A stretch of 64,000 nucleotides of DNA, taken from the NCBI GenBank assembly GCA_963717125.1, contig CAVQVG010000001.1, forward strand, positions 1 through 64,000, written 5' to 3'. Below the pieces are notes generated by a model, which worked only from the letters and a program-made list of their open reading frames with translations, did no database searches and had not been told where the DNA came from. Shown here one piece after another: positions 25,876 through 33,231 of the stretch. The stretch's first letter is position 1, and every line of letters begins with the position of its first letter. This stretch comes from RYN-230 sp963717125 (lineage in GTDB: Bacteria; Actinomycetota; Actinomycetes; Streptosporangiales; Streptosporangiaceae). The translations under genes were made by a program, and so were the position numbers.

Positions 25876-27381
25876 ATGACGGCAGGCACAAGCGAGACCG
25901 AGACCGGGCAGCGGAAGCTGCACCGCAACCTGAGCGTCTGGGAGGCCATCGGCATCTCGCTGGCGCTGATGGCGCCGTCCATGGCGGCCAGCATCAACCC
26001 GCAGGGCACCGCGACCACGGTGGGCCGGGCGGTGCCCATCGCGTTCGCGCTGGCCTTCGTCAGCGTGCTGCTGGTGGCTTACACGTTCGTCCGGCTGACC
26101 CAGCGGTTCCACCACTCCGGCTCGGTGTACGGGTTCGTCGGTGCCACGCTCGGCCCGCGCACCGGGGTGATCTCCGGCTGGGCGCTGACCGGCACCTACA
26201 TGTTCTACGCCGTGGTCACCTCGATGGCGGGCGGCCGGTTCGCCGCGAACTTCCTGGACCACCTGGGCGTCTGGCACAACCCGCCGACCTGGTCCGGGTT
26301 CCTGCTCGGCGCGCTCGGCATGGTCGTCGTCTGGTGGCTCGCGATCACCCCGGCCCGCGGCGGCACCCGGCTGCTGCTGGCGGCCGAGGCCATCACGGTG
26401 GCGCTGATCGTCGTCGTGATCGTGATCGTGTTCGCCAAGCTGGCCGGGCACAGCGCGCCGCACGGGCTCGGCGTGGACTGGTCGGTTTTCAGCCTGCCGT
26501 CCGGCATCCCGCTGTCCACGATCTTCCTCGGCGTCGTGTTCGGCTTCCTGTCCTTCGCCGGGTTCGAGGCCGCCGCCACCCTGGGCGAGGAGACCAAGCA
26601 GCCCCGCCGGGACATCCCGCGGGCCATCCTCGGCGTGGCCATCTTCGGCGGCGTCTACTTCTTCGTGGTCACCGCGGTCGAGGTGATGGGCTTCGGCACC
26701 TCGACCAGGGGGGTCACCGCGTTCATCAACTCGACGTCGCTGATCGGCGACCTGGGCACCAGCTACGTATCGGCGTGGCTGGGCACGCTGATCACGCTGG
26801 GCGCGATGGTGTCCGCGTTCGGCTGCGCGCTGGCCAGCACGGTCGGCGCGTCCCGGCTGGCGTTCGCCATGAGCCGGGACGGGGTGCTGCCCGCCCGGCT
26901 CAGCCACGTCTCGGAGCGGCGCCGGACACCGACCGTGGCCGCGCTGGCCGTGGTGCTGGCCGTGTACGTGATCATCGCGTTCACCTGGTTCGGCCTCGGC
27001 GGCGACCCGTTCACGCTGTTCCTGGAGAGCGGCACGATCGGCACGCTGATCCTGCTCGTGGTGTACATCCTGGCCACCATCGGCATGGTCCGGCTCGTGT
27101 TCTTCTCGGGCGATAACACCATTCGGCGGTGGGAGCTGATCATCCCGGTGCTCGGCATCATCGTGCTCGGCTACACGCTGTTCCGGAACGTCTGGCCGCT
27201 GCCGAAGGGGGTCGCGTGGTGGGGGCCGTCGGTGACCATCGCCTGGTTCGTGGTCGGCATCGCCTGGGTGCTGGCCCGGCCCGCGGCCACCCGGCGGGCC
27301 GGCGAGCTGCTCACCCAGTCCGAGGGGCTGGGCGGTTCCGGCTCGGCGGACGCGGAGGAAGCGGCGAGCCCGGTCAGCTGA
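25876..27381 (+). CDS. APC superfamily amino acid/amine permease
   Basis: A 501-aa integral membrane protein with about 12 hydrophobic segments. The family hallmarks are present: LSVWEAIGISLALMAPS at the start, the SGSVYGFVGATLGPR helix, and GFLSFAGFEAAATLGEETKQPRRDIPRAI at about residues 226-254, the consensus amphipathic region of APC transporters. A GGAGG site precedes the ATG. The glutamine-synthetase-like gene follows 88 bp downstream, suggesting uptake of an amine or amino acid that is then glutamylated. Confidence 0.9.
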   Translation: MTAGTSETETGQRKLHRNLSVWEAIGISLALMAPSMAASINPQGTATTVGRAVPIAFALAFVSVLLVAYTFVRLTQRFHHSGSVYGFVGATLGPRTGVISGWALTGTYMFYAVVTSMAGGRFAANFLDHLGVWHNPPTWSGFLLGALGMVVVWWLAITPARGGTRLLLAAEAITVALIVVVIVIVFAKLAGHSAPHGLGVDWSVFSLPSGIPLSTIFLGVVFGFLSFAGFEAAATLGEETKQPRRDIPRAILGVAIFGGVYFFVVTAVEVMGFGTSTRGVTAFINSTSLIGDLGTSYVSAWLGTLITLGAMVSAFGCALASTVGASRLAFAMSRDGVLPARLSHVSERRRTPTVAALAVVLAVYVIIAFTWFGLGGDPFTLFLESGTIGTLILLVVYILATIGMVRLVFFSGDNTIRRWELIIPVLGIIVLGYTLFRNVWPLPKGVAWWGPSVTIAWFVVGIAWVLARPAATRRAGELLTQSEGLGGSGSADAEEAASPVS

Positions 27382-27469
27382 TCCGGAAACTGCTTGAATG
27401 ATCCCCGCCATGTGCCGGCCGGTGCATGGCGGGACAGCCATGCGAGGCGGGTACCGGGAGGACAGCACC

Positions 27470-28855
27470 ATGCCACGGCCATTCAGCCAGGTCCGCAGCG
27501 ACGAGGAACGGGACGCCGACCAGCGCCGGGCGCAGCAACTGCAGGAGCAGCACGGGGACGAGGTGAGCGCCGTCGCGACGACGTTCATCGACGACAGCGG
27601 CGCGGCCCGGGTCAAATCGGTGCCGCTGGCCGGGCTGGACCGGGCGGCGCGCAGCGGGCTCGGCTTCTCGCCGGTGATCGACGCGTTCGACAGCCTGGGT
27701 GGGATCAACCCGGCCTCGCCGCTGGACAAGCCGGACGGCGACCTGCGGATGGTGCCCGACCTGGATTCGTTCGCCACGCTCAGCGCTCCGGCGGGCTGGG
27801 CGTGGGCACCGGGCGACCGGTTCTGGCAGGACGGCAGCGTCTATCCCGGATGCCAGCGGTCCTTCGCCCGGGCCCAGGTGGCGGCGGGCCTGCGGGCAGG
27901 CATCAGCGCGCAGATGGCGTTCGAGGTGGAGTGGATGGTCGGCCTCGACCAGGACGACTTCCAGCCCGCGGTCCGCGGCACCGGCTACGGCCTGTCCCGG
28001 CTGCTGGCCGCGGCCGACTACGCGCGCGACGTGCTCGACAGCCTCGCAGCGGCCGGGGTGCAGGTGCTGCAGCTGCACCCGGAGTACGGCCCCGGGCAGT
28101 TCGAGGTGTCGGTCGCGGCCCAGGACCCAGTGTCCGCCGCGGACACCAGCGTGCTGGTCAAGCTCGTCATCGCGGCGGTCACCGCCGAGCACGGCTGGCG
28201 CGCCGCGTTCGCGCCCGCGGTGCTCACCGGCAACGTCGGGAACGGCGGGCACCTGCACGCCAGCTTCTGGGCCGACGGGCAGAACCTGCTGGCCGGCGGC
28301 CCGGGCCGGCACGGGCTGACCGAGCGCGGCGAGTCGATGGCGGCCAGCCTGCTGGACAGCCTCCCCGCGCTGCTCGCCGTCGGCGCCCCGTCACCCGGCT
28401 CCTACCTGCGGCTGCAGCCGTCAGTGTGGGCGGGCGCGTTCCAGGTGTGGGGCAAGGAGAACCGGGAGGCCGCGCTGCGCTTCATCGAGGCCGGCCCGGC
28501 GGAACCGGGTGCCGCGAACCTCGAACTCAAGAGCTTCGACAACAGCGCCAACCCGTATCTGGTGGTGGGCTGCGTGCTGGCGGTGGCGCTGGCTGGCGCG
28601 GACCGGAAGGCCAGCTTGCCCGCCGAGGTCTCCGGCGACCCGGCCAGCCCGGGTAACCCGGCCGCGGGTCAGGCATCGCGGCTGCCCGGCACGCTGGCCG
28701 AGACGGTGAACGCTTTGGAGGCGAACGAGGATCTGCGCGCCGCGCTCGGCGGCGAGCTGCTGGCCGGTTTCGTCGCCGCCCGCCGCGCGGAGATGGAGCT
28801 GGCCGCGGGCAAGTCCGACGAGGAGATCATCGCCCAGTCCCGCTGGGTCCTGTAA
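27470..28855 (+). CDS. Glutamine synthetase-like enzyme
   Basis: A 461-aa protein of the GS-I fold. HPEYGPGQFEVS carries metal-binding glutamates. GNGGHLHASFW is a changed form of the NGSGMHxH segment. LRLQPSVWAGAFQVWGKENREAALR covers the substrate and ATP arginines, and FDNSANPYLVVG lies near the C-terminus. The weak match to true GlnA and the permease next door point to a gamma-glutamyl-amine or amino acid ligase rather than ammonia assimilation. The ATG at 27470 has GGGAGGAC upstream; in-frame starts at 27440 and 27398 are possible. Confidence 0.85.
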   Translation: MPRPFSQVRSDEERDADQRRAQQLQEQHGDEVSAVATTFIDDSGAARVKSVPLAGLDRAARSGLGFSPVIDAFDSLGGINPASPLDKPDGDLRMVPDLDSFATLSAPAGWAWAPGDRFWQDGSVYPGCQRSFARAQVAAGLRAGISAQMAFEVEWMVGLDQDDFQPAVRGTGYGLSRLLAAADYARDVLDSLAAAGVQVLQLHPEYGPGQFEVSVAAQDPVSAADTSVLVKLVIAAVTAEHGWRAAFAPAVLTGNVGNGGHLHASFWADGQNLLAGGPGRHGLTERGESMAASLLDSLPALLAVGAPSPGSYLRLQPSVWAGAFQVWGKENREAALRFIEAGPAEPGAANLELKSFDNSANPYLVVGCVLAVALAGADRKASLPAEVSGDPASPGNPAAGQASRLPGTLAETVNALEANEDLRAALGGELLAGFVAARRAEMELAAGKSDEEIIAQSRWVL

Positions 28856-28882
28856 CCGGGTGCCGCGCTGGGCCGCAGCTCG

Positions 28883-28928
28883 TGATCAACCGATTACTGC
28901 CGTTATAGGAGCAGCAATCGGTTGATCA
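28883..28928. terminator. Bidirectional hairpin terminator
   Basis: 18-bp arms (28883-28900 with 28911-28928), one mismatch that becomes a G-U pair on the minus strand, and a 10-nt loop. It lies between the convergent GS-like gene and the D-serine-dehydratase-like gene. It overlaps only the out-of-frame end of the latter, 13 bp beyond the repaired stop at 28941. Confidence 0.75.
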
Positions 28929-30045
28929 TGATGGTCCAGGCTAGGTGTTGCGGCCGCGGGCGGTGACCGGCCAGACGTTCAACCACCTGGCCGTCTTCGG
29001 CTATGTAGACCGAGTCGACCAGGTTGACCACGGTGCAGACGTGGTTGGGCAGGACGACGACCTGGTCGCCGACCTGGGGCGGGGGCTGGTCGGCGGGGTG
29101 GCGGACCACCGCGTGGTGTTCCCAGAGGCCGGTGATGACCGAGTCGTCGAAGTCCGGCAGCAGGCCGTGGCCGGGCGCCCAGGCCGGCCGGTCCGGGCCG
29201 AGCACCTTGGCCCCGGAATCGAGGATGAACCGGTCCGCGGTGGGCACCGAGACCACGGTGGCCAGGATGGCCAGGGCCACCTGGTCCACCGCGCAGGTGC
29301 CCAGTACCACCTGCTGCGCGTCGTTGAATGCGTACACCCCTGGGCGCAGCTCGGTGACCGGGCCGTCGTCGGCCGGGCCCAGGGACAGCGCGGCGCTCGG
29401 CGTGGAACCGCCGCTGCGCACCGGGCAGGGCAGCCCGGCCCCGGCCAGGCTGGCCGCCGCCGCGGTCAGCGCGGCGCCCTCGTCGGCCGCCGCCGACACC
29501 GGGGCGCCTGGTGCATAACTATGCCCGGGAAAAGTGAACACGCCGGCCAGCTCCAGCCCGGCGGCGTCGGCCGCGGCCGCCACCTGGCCCGCGTCGGCCG
29601 GGGCCACCCCGCTGCGCCGCAGCCCGCAGTCCACTTCGACCAGGACCTGGGCGGGCGTCCCGGCCAGCGCCGCGGCTAGCCGGGCCACCGCGTCGGCCGA
29701 GTCCACGCCCACCGACAGCTGGACCCGCCCGGCCAGGGCACGGAGCCGCCCGGCCCGGTCGGCGTCGGCCCACACCGGGTAGGCGATGAAGATGTCGGTG
29801 ACCCCGGCGGCCGCGAACGCCTCGGCCTCACCGACCGTGGCCACGGTGAGGCCGGCCGCGCCCAGGTCCAGTTGCCGGCGCGCTATCTCGGCGGACTTGT
29901 GCGTCTTGCCGTGCGGCCGGAGGGCCATCCCGCGGTGTGCGGCGCTGTCCGCCATCGCGCGCAGGTTGGCGTCGAGCGCGCCGCTGTCCACCACCACCGC
30001 GGGAGTCACCACCGCGCCGGGTGGCAGCTGCCATCGGCCGGCCAC
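28903..30045 (-). CDS. D-serine dehydratase / D-threonine aldolase-like PLP enzyme (fold type III), frameshifted at the 3' end
   Basis: A PLP enzyme of about 370 aa of the alanine-racemase-fold DSD1 group. TPAVVVDSGALDANL opens the barrel, RPHGKTHKSAEIA holds the PLP lysine, VEVDCGLRRSG follows, and VVLPNHVCTVVNL carries the His and Cys that bind zinc in eukaryotic-type D-serine dehydratases. After EDGQVV the frame is wrong. Dropping one base near 28983 gives NVWPVTARGRNT and a stop at 28941, the usual family ending. The GTG at 30045 was chosen because the upstream gene stops at 30054; GTGs near 30020 are alternatives. The reaction is probably dehydration or cleavage of a D-hydroxyamino acid. 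Confidence 0.82.
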   Translation of the reverse strand: MAGRWQLPPGAVVTPAVVVDSGALDANLRAMADSAAHRGMALRPHGKTHKSAEIARRQLDLGAAGLTVATVGEAEAFAAAGVTDIFIAYPVWADADRAGRLRALAGRVQLSVGVDSADAVARLAAALAGTPAQVLVEVDCGLRRSGVAPADAGQVAAAADAAGLELAGVFTFPGHSYAPGAPVSAAADEGAALTAAAASLAGAGLPCPVRSGGSTPSAALSLGPADDGPVTELRPGVYAFNDAQQVVLGTCAVDQVALAILATVVSVPTADRFILDSGAKVLGPDRPAWAPGHGLLPDFDDSVITGLWEHHAVVRHPADQPPPQVGDQVVVLPNHVCTVVNLVDSVYIAEDGQVVERLAGHRPRPQHLAWTIMINRLLLL

Positions 30046-30053
30046 CGGGGCGC

Positions 30054-30434
30054 TCAGGACGGCCGGGCCGCGGAACCGCCGGCCACCTCGTAGGACCACA
30101 GCTCGCTGGAGATGCCGACCGGCCCGCCCCCCGGCCCGCCGGCTGGCCCGCCGCCCGGGCCCCCGCCGCCCGGGCCCCCGCCGCCAGGGCCGCCGCCTGG
30201 CCCGCGGTGGCCCTGGCCGAACGCGGGGGAGTTCAGCCAGGCCGCAAACGAGTCTTCGTCCCGCCACCGGGTTACCACCAGCCAGGTGGTCCGCTCATCG
30301 GTGGGCTTGAGCAGTTCGAAGCCCTCGAAGCCGTCCTGGTCGTCCACCGCGCCGGCCCGGGCCGCGAACCGGCGGGCCAGCTCGTCCCCACTGTCTGCGG
30401 GGACGGTAATCGCGTTGATCTTGATCACGGTCAT
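30054..30434 (-). CDS. ABM/IsdG-type heme-oxygenase-like protein with glycine-rich insertion
   Basis: A 126-aa ferredoxin-like protein. MTVIKINAITVPADSGDELA, GFEGFELLKPTDERTTWLVV and WRDEDSFAAWLNSPAF match the antibiotic-monooxygenase/HmoA-MhuD group, which includes heme-degrading enzymes. Before the last strand (ISSELWSYEV) lies a low-complexity stretch of about 30 residues made only of Gly, Pro and Ala, which expands the loop usually holding about ten residues. The ATG at 30434 is the family start. The gene stops 9 bp before the D-serine-dehydratase-like gene, so the two are probably cotranscribed. Confidence 0.8.
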   Translation of the reverse strand: MTVIKINAITVPADSGDELARRFAARAGAVDDQDGFEGFELLKPTDERTTWLVVTRWRDEDSFAAWLNSPAFGQGHRGPGGGPGGGGPGGGGPGGGPAGGPGGGPVGISSELWSYEVAGGSAARPS

Positions 30435-30537
30435 ATGCCGATGATGCCAGCCGCCGCCCAGCCGCCCGGCCGCGACCCGATGCCCGCCCGGCCCGCCGGC
30501 CAACTGCCGGTAACGGAGTGCGCTTATCTTGACCCCC

Positions 30538-31509
30538 ATGGCACGAACCCGCTTGTACCGCCACGGCACCCTGGCCGACGAGGGCTTCCCGGTCAGCAAG
30601 GTGTCCGACTACCTGGCCGAACCCGACGCCGTGGTCTGGTTCGACCTCTGCGAGCCCACCGCCGCGGACCTCGCCTCGATCAGCGAGGAGCTGGGCCTGC
30701 ACCCGCTCGCCGTCGAGGACGCCGTGGCCGAGCACCAGCGGCCCAAGCTGGACCGCTACCAGTCGCATCTGTTCGTCACGTCCTACCAGGTCAAGCTGGA
30801 CACCAGCAGCGGCGAGCTGCAGACCAGCGAGATCGACGCGTTCGTCACCCAACGCGCGCTCGTCACCGTGCGGCGCAGCCCGGAGTTCGACCTCGACGCC
30901 GTGTTGCGCCGCTGGGACGGCTCACCTGACCTGGCCCGTTTCGGGGTCGGCTTCCTGCTGCACGGGCTGCTCGACTACGTGGTGGACACCCACTTCGAAG
31001 CGGTCCAGCAGCTGGACACCCAGATCGAGGCGCTGGAGGACCAGCTCTTCGACGACAACCCGCGGGACAAGGAGATGCAGCGCCGCACCTTCGAGCTGCG
31101 CAAGTCGCTGGTCCTGCTGCGCCGCGTCGTGCTGCCCATGCGTGAGGTGCTGAACAGCGTGCTGCGCCGCGACCTGCACGTGATGGTCGAGCAGATGGTG
31201 CCGTATTTCCACGACGTCTACGACCACGTGCTGCGGGCCACCGAATGGACCGAGTCCTTGCGCGACCTGGTCACCACCATCCTGGAGACGCACCTGACCG
31301 TCCGCGGCAACCGGCTGAACGTGATCATGAAGCAGGTGACCAGCTGGGCCGCGATCATCGCCGTGCCGACTGCGGTGACCGGATTTTACGGGCAGAATGT
31401 GCCATATCCCGGATTCGGGCATACTTCTGGTTTCTGGGTTTCCACCACCATCATGGTCGCGCTGTCCGTGGGGCTGTATGTCGTGTTCCGCCGCAAGGAC
31501 TGGCTGTGA
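30538..31509 (+). CDS. corA: CorA-type magnesium/divalent metal transporter
   Basis: A 323-aa protein. A cytoplasmic alpha/beta domain with long helices (about 1-260, including LDTQIEALEDQLFDDNP) is followed by two C-terminal transmembrane helices (AAIIAVPTAVTGFYG and TTIMVALSVGLYVVF) and a basic tail. The selectivity motif after TM1 reads YGQN instead of the classical YGMN, as in some actinobacterial members. The ATG at 30538 lies close to a -10-like TTATCT and has no ribosome site, so the mRNA may be nearly leaderless. Confidence 0.9.
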   Translation: MARTRLYRHGTLADEGFPVSKVSDYLAEPDAVVWFDLCEPTAADLASISEELGLHPLAVEDAVAEHQRPKLDRYQSHLFVTSYQVKLDTSSGELQTSEIDAFVTQRALVTVRRSPEFDLDAVLRRWDGSPDLARFGVGFLLHGLLDYVVDTHFEAVQQLDTQIEALEDQLFDDNPRDKEMQRRTFELRKSLVLLRRVVLPMREVLNSVLRRDLHVMVEQMVPYFHDVYDHVLRATEWTESLRDLVTTILETHLTVRGNRLNVIMKQVTSWAAIIAVPTAVTGFYGQNVPYPGFGHTSGFWVSTTIMVALSVGLYVVFRRKDWL

Positions 31510-31629
31510 GCGGGCTGCACGCCGCCGGCCAGAATTAGCGGTGTGGGTACGGAACCGGCCAACCCGGGCATCCGTTCCTTAATGGCGGGCAGCGGTTGAG
31601 CCGGGCACTGGCGACGTAGGGAGCGGGAG

Positions 31630-33126
31630 TTGCGCATTCCAGGATGGGCACGGGGGGCGGCGGGATCGGGGGACACGGCGGCGTCCGGAGACCCAGCGTC
31701 AGCTGCGGATACGGCGGCCGCCGGGGGCCCAGCCGCCGAACCGCCCACTGCCGAACCGCCTGCCGCCACGGAACCGCCGGTCGCCGGATCGCCAGGCGCC
31801 CCGCAACCGCCTGCCCCCGAACCGCCGTCCACCGAACCGCCGGCCACCGAACCGGCTGGGGCCGCGGAACCGCCCGCAACGGCTGAAGCGCCGGCCGCAG
31901 CGCCAGCCACGGCCGCAGCGGCCGCAGCGGCCGCGGCGACGGCACCGGCCGTGGCGCCGGCCCCCGGCCGCGGCCTGGGCAGCCTGAGCCGGGTCAAGGT
32001 GGCCGGGCTGGGCGCCGCCGTGCTCGGCGTGCTGGCCGTGGGCGGCATCGTGGCCAGCACCCTCGGCGGGCAGAAGGCGGCCGGCCGGACCACGGCCGAC
32101 GCGTCCCAGTCCGCCCACCCGGCCAGCCCAGCCGCCCCGCTGCAGGTCGTCTCCGTGACCGAGGGCGGCGCGACCACCCACGCCGACGGCGCCGACCCGG
32201 TCCAGGTCACGCTGTCCGCGCCGCTGGCCGCCACCTCGCCGCTGCCGGTGGTGCGCCCGGCCGTGCCCGGGACCTGGAAGCGGACGGCCGACACGGTGAC
32301 CTTCACGCCGGCCACCCCGTTCCAGCCGGGCACCGCGGTCCGGGTGCGCTTCCGGGCCGGGCAGCGCGGCCTGCGCTCCGCGGCGGGCGGCCTGCTGGCC
32401 AGCCCGGTGGTGGACCACCTGCGCACCGGCGGCTGGTCCAACCTGCGGCTGAAGCAGCTGCTGGCCCAGCTCGGCTACCTCCCGCTGAAGTGGAAGGCGC
32501 AGAACGCGAGCGCACCCCAGCCGGACAGCATGGCTACCGAGCTGGCCGCCGTGTACGCCCCGCCGGCCGGCACCTTCAGCTGGAAGGGGGGTTTCCCGAA
32601 GGTCCTCACCTCGTTCTGGGGCGGGCCGTCGAGCCTGATCATGGAGGGGGCCATCCGGGCCTTCCAGGCCGACGAGGGGCAGACCATGACCGGGGTGATG
32701 ACCTACAGCCTGTGGCAGCACCTGCTCAAAGCGGCGGCCAAGGGGCACACCAACCCGCACGGCTACACCTACGCGCTGGCCAGCAAGGGCAGCCCGGAGA
32801 CGCTGACCGTGTGGCACAACGGCAAGGTCGTCATGCACACGCTGGCCAACACCGGCATCCCGGCCGCGCCCACCGCGGACGGCACGTTCCCGGTGTACCT
32901 GCGCTACCAGTTCCAGATCATGAAGGGCACCAACCCGGACGGCAGCAAGTACGCCGACCCGGTGTGGTGGGTGGCCTACTTCAACGGCGGCGACGCGGTG
33001 CACTACTTCCCGCGCGGCTCCTACGGGTTCGAGCAGAGCCTGGGCTGCGTCGAGCTGCCGTGGACCCAGGCCAAGCAGGTGTGGCCGTACATGAGCTACG
33101 GCACCCTGGTCACCGTCACCGGCTGA
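31630..33126 (+). CDS. L,D-transpeptidase (YkuD) with proline-rich cytoplasmic domain
   Basis: A 498-aa bitopic protein. Residues 20-115 are a Pro/Ala/Glu-rich low-complexity region with EPPATEP-type repeats. One transmembrane helix follows (VAGLGAAVLGVLAVGGIVAS, about 124-143), then a beta-sandwich and a peptidoglycan-binding-like segment (LRLKQLLAQLGYLP and IRAFQADEGQTMTG). The C-terminal YkuD domain has His458 and Cys473 in HYFPRGSYGFEQSLGC. It makes 3-3 cross-links in peptidoglycan outside the membrane. The TTG start at 31630 has GGGAGCGGGAG upstream. Confidence 0.88.
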   Translation: MRIPGWARGAAGSGDTAASGDPASAADTAAAGGPAAEPPTAEPPAATEPPVAGSPGAPQPPAPEPPSTEPPATEPAGAAEPPATAEAPAAAPATAAAAAAAAATAPAVAPAPGRGLGSLSRVKVAGLGAAVLGVLAVGGIVASTLGGQKAAGRTTADASQSAHPASPAAPLQVVSVTEGGATTHADGADPVQVTLSAPLAATSPLPVVRPAVPGTWKRTADTVTFTPATPFQPGTAVRVRFRAGQRGLRSAAGGLLASPVVDHLRTGGWSNLRLKQLLAQLGYLPLKWKAQNASAPQPDSMATELAAVYAPPAGTFSWKGGFPKVLTSFWGGPSSLIMEGAIRAFQADEGQTMTGVMTYSLWQHLLKAAAKGHTNPHGYTYALASKGSPETLTVWHNGKVVMHTLANTGIPAAPTADGTFPVYLRYQFQIMKGTNPDGSKYADPVWWVAYFNGGDAVHYFPRGSYGFEQSLGCVELPWTQAKQVWPYMSYGTLVTVTG

Positions 33127-33231
33127 CCGGCCGCTACCGGGAGATATCGAGGCGCGGCACCGGCCTGACCTCGATAGCATCAGGAGGTTAGGGCGCCAGC
33201 CCTCCGATGCACCTACGACCAGGGAGCCACC

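Noticed and set aside
33127..33231. T-box or other riboswitch in the thrS leader
   Set aside because: The leader is only about 105 bp and lacks the T-box sequence and specifier stem.
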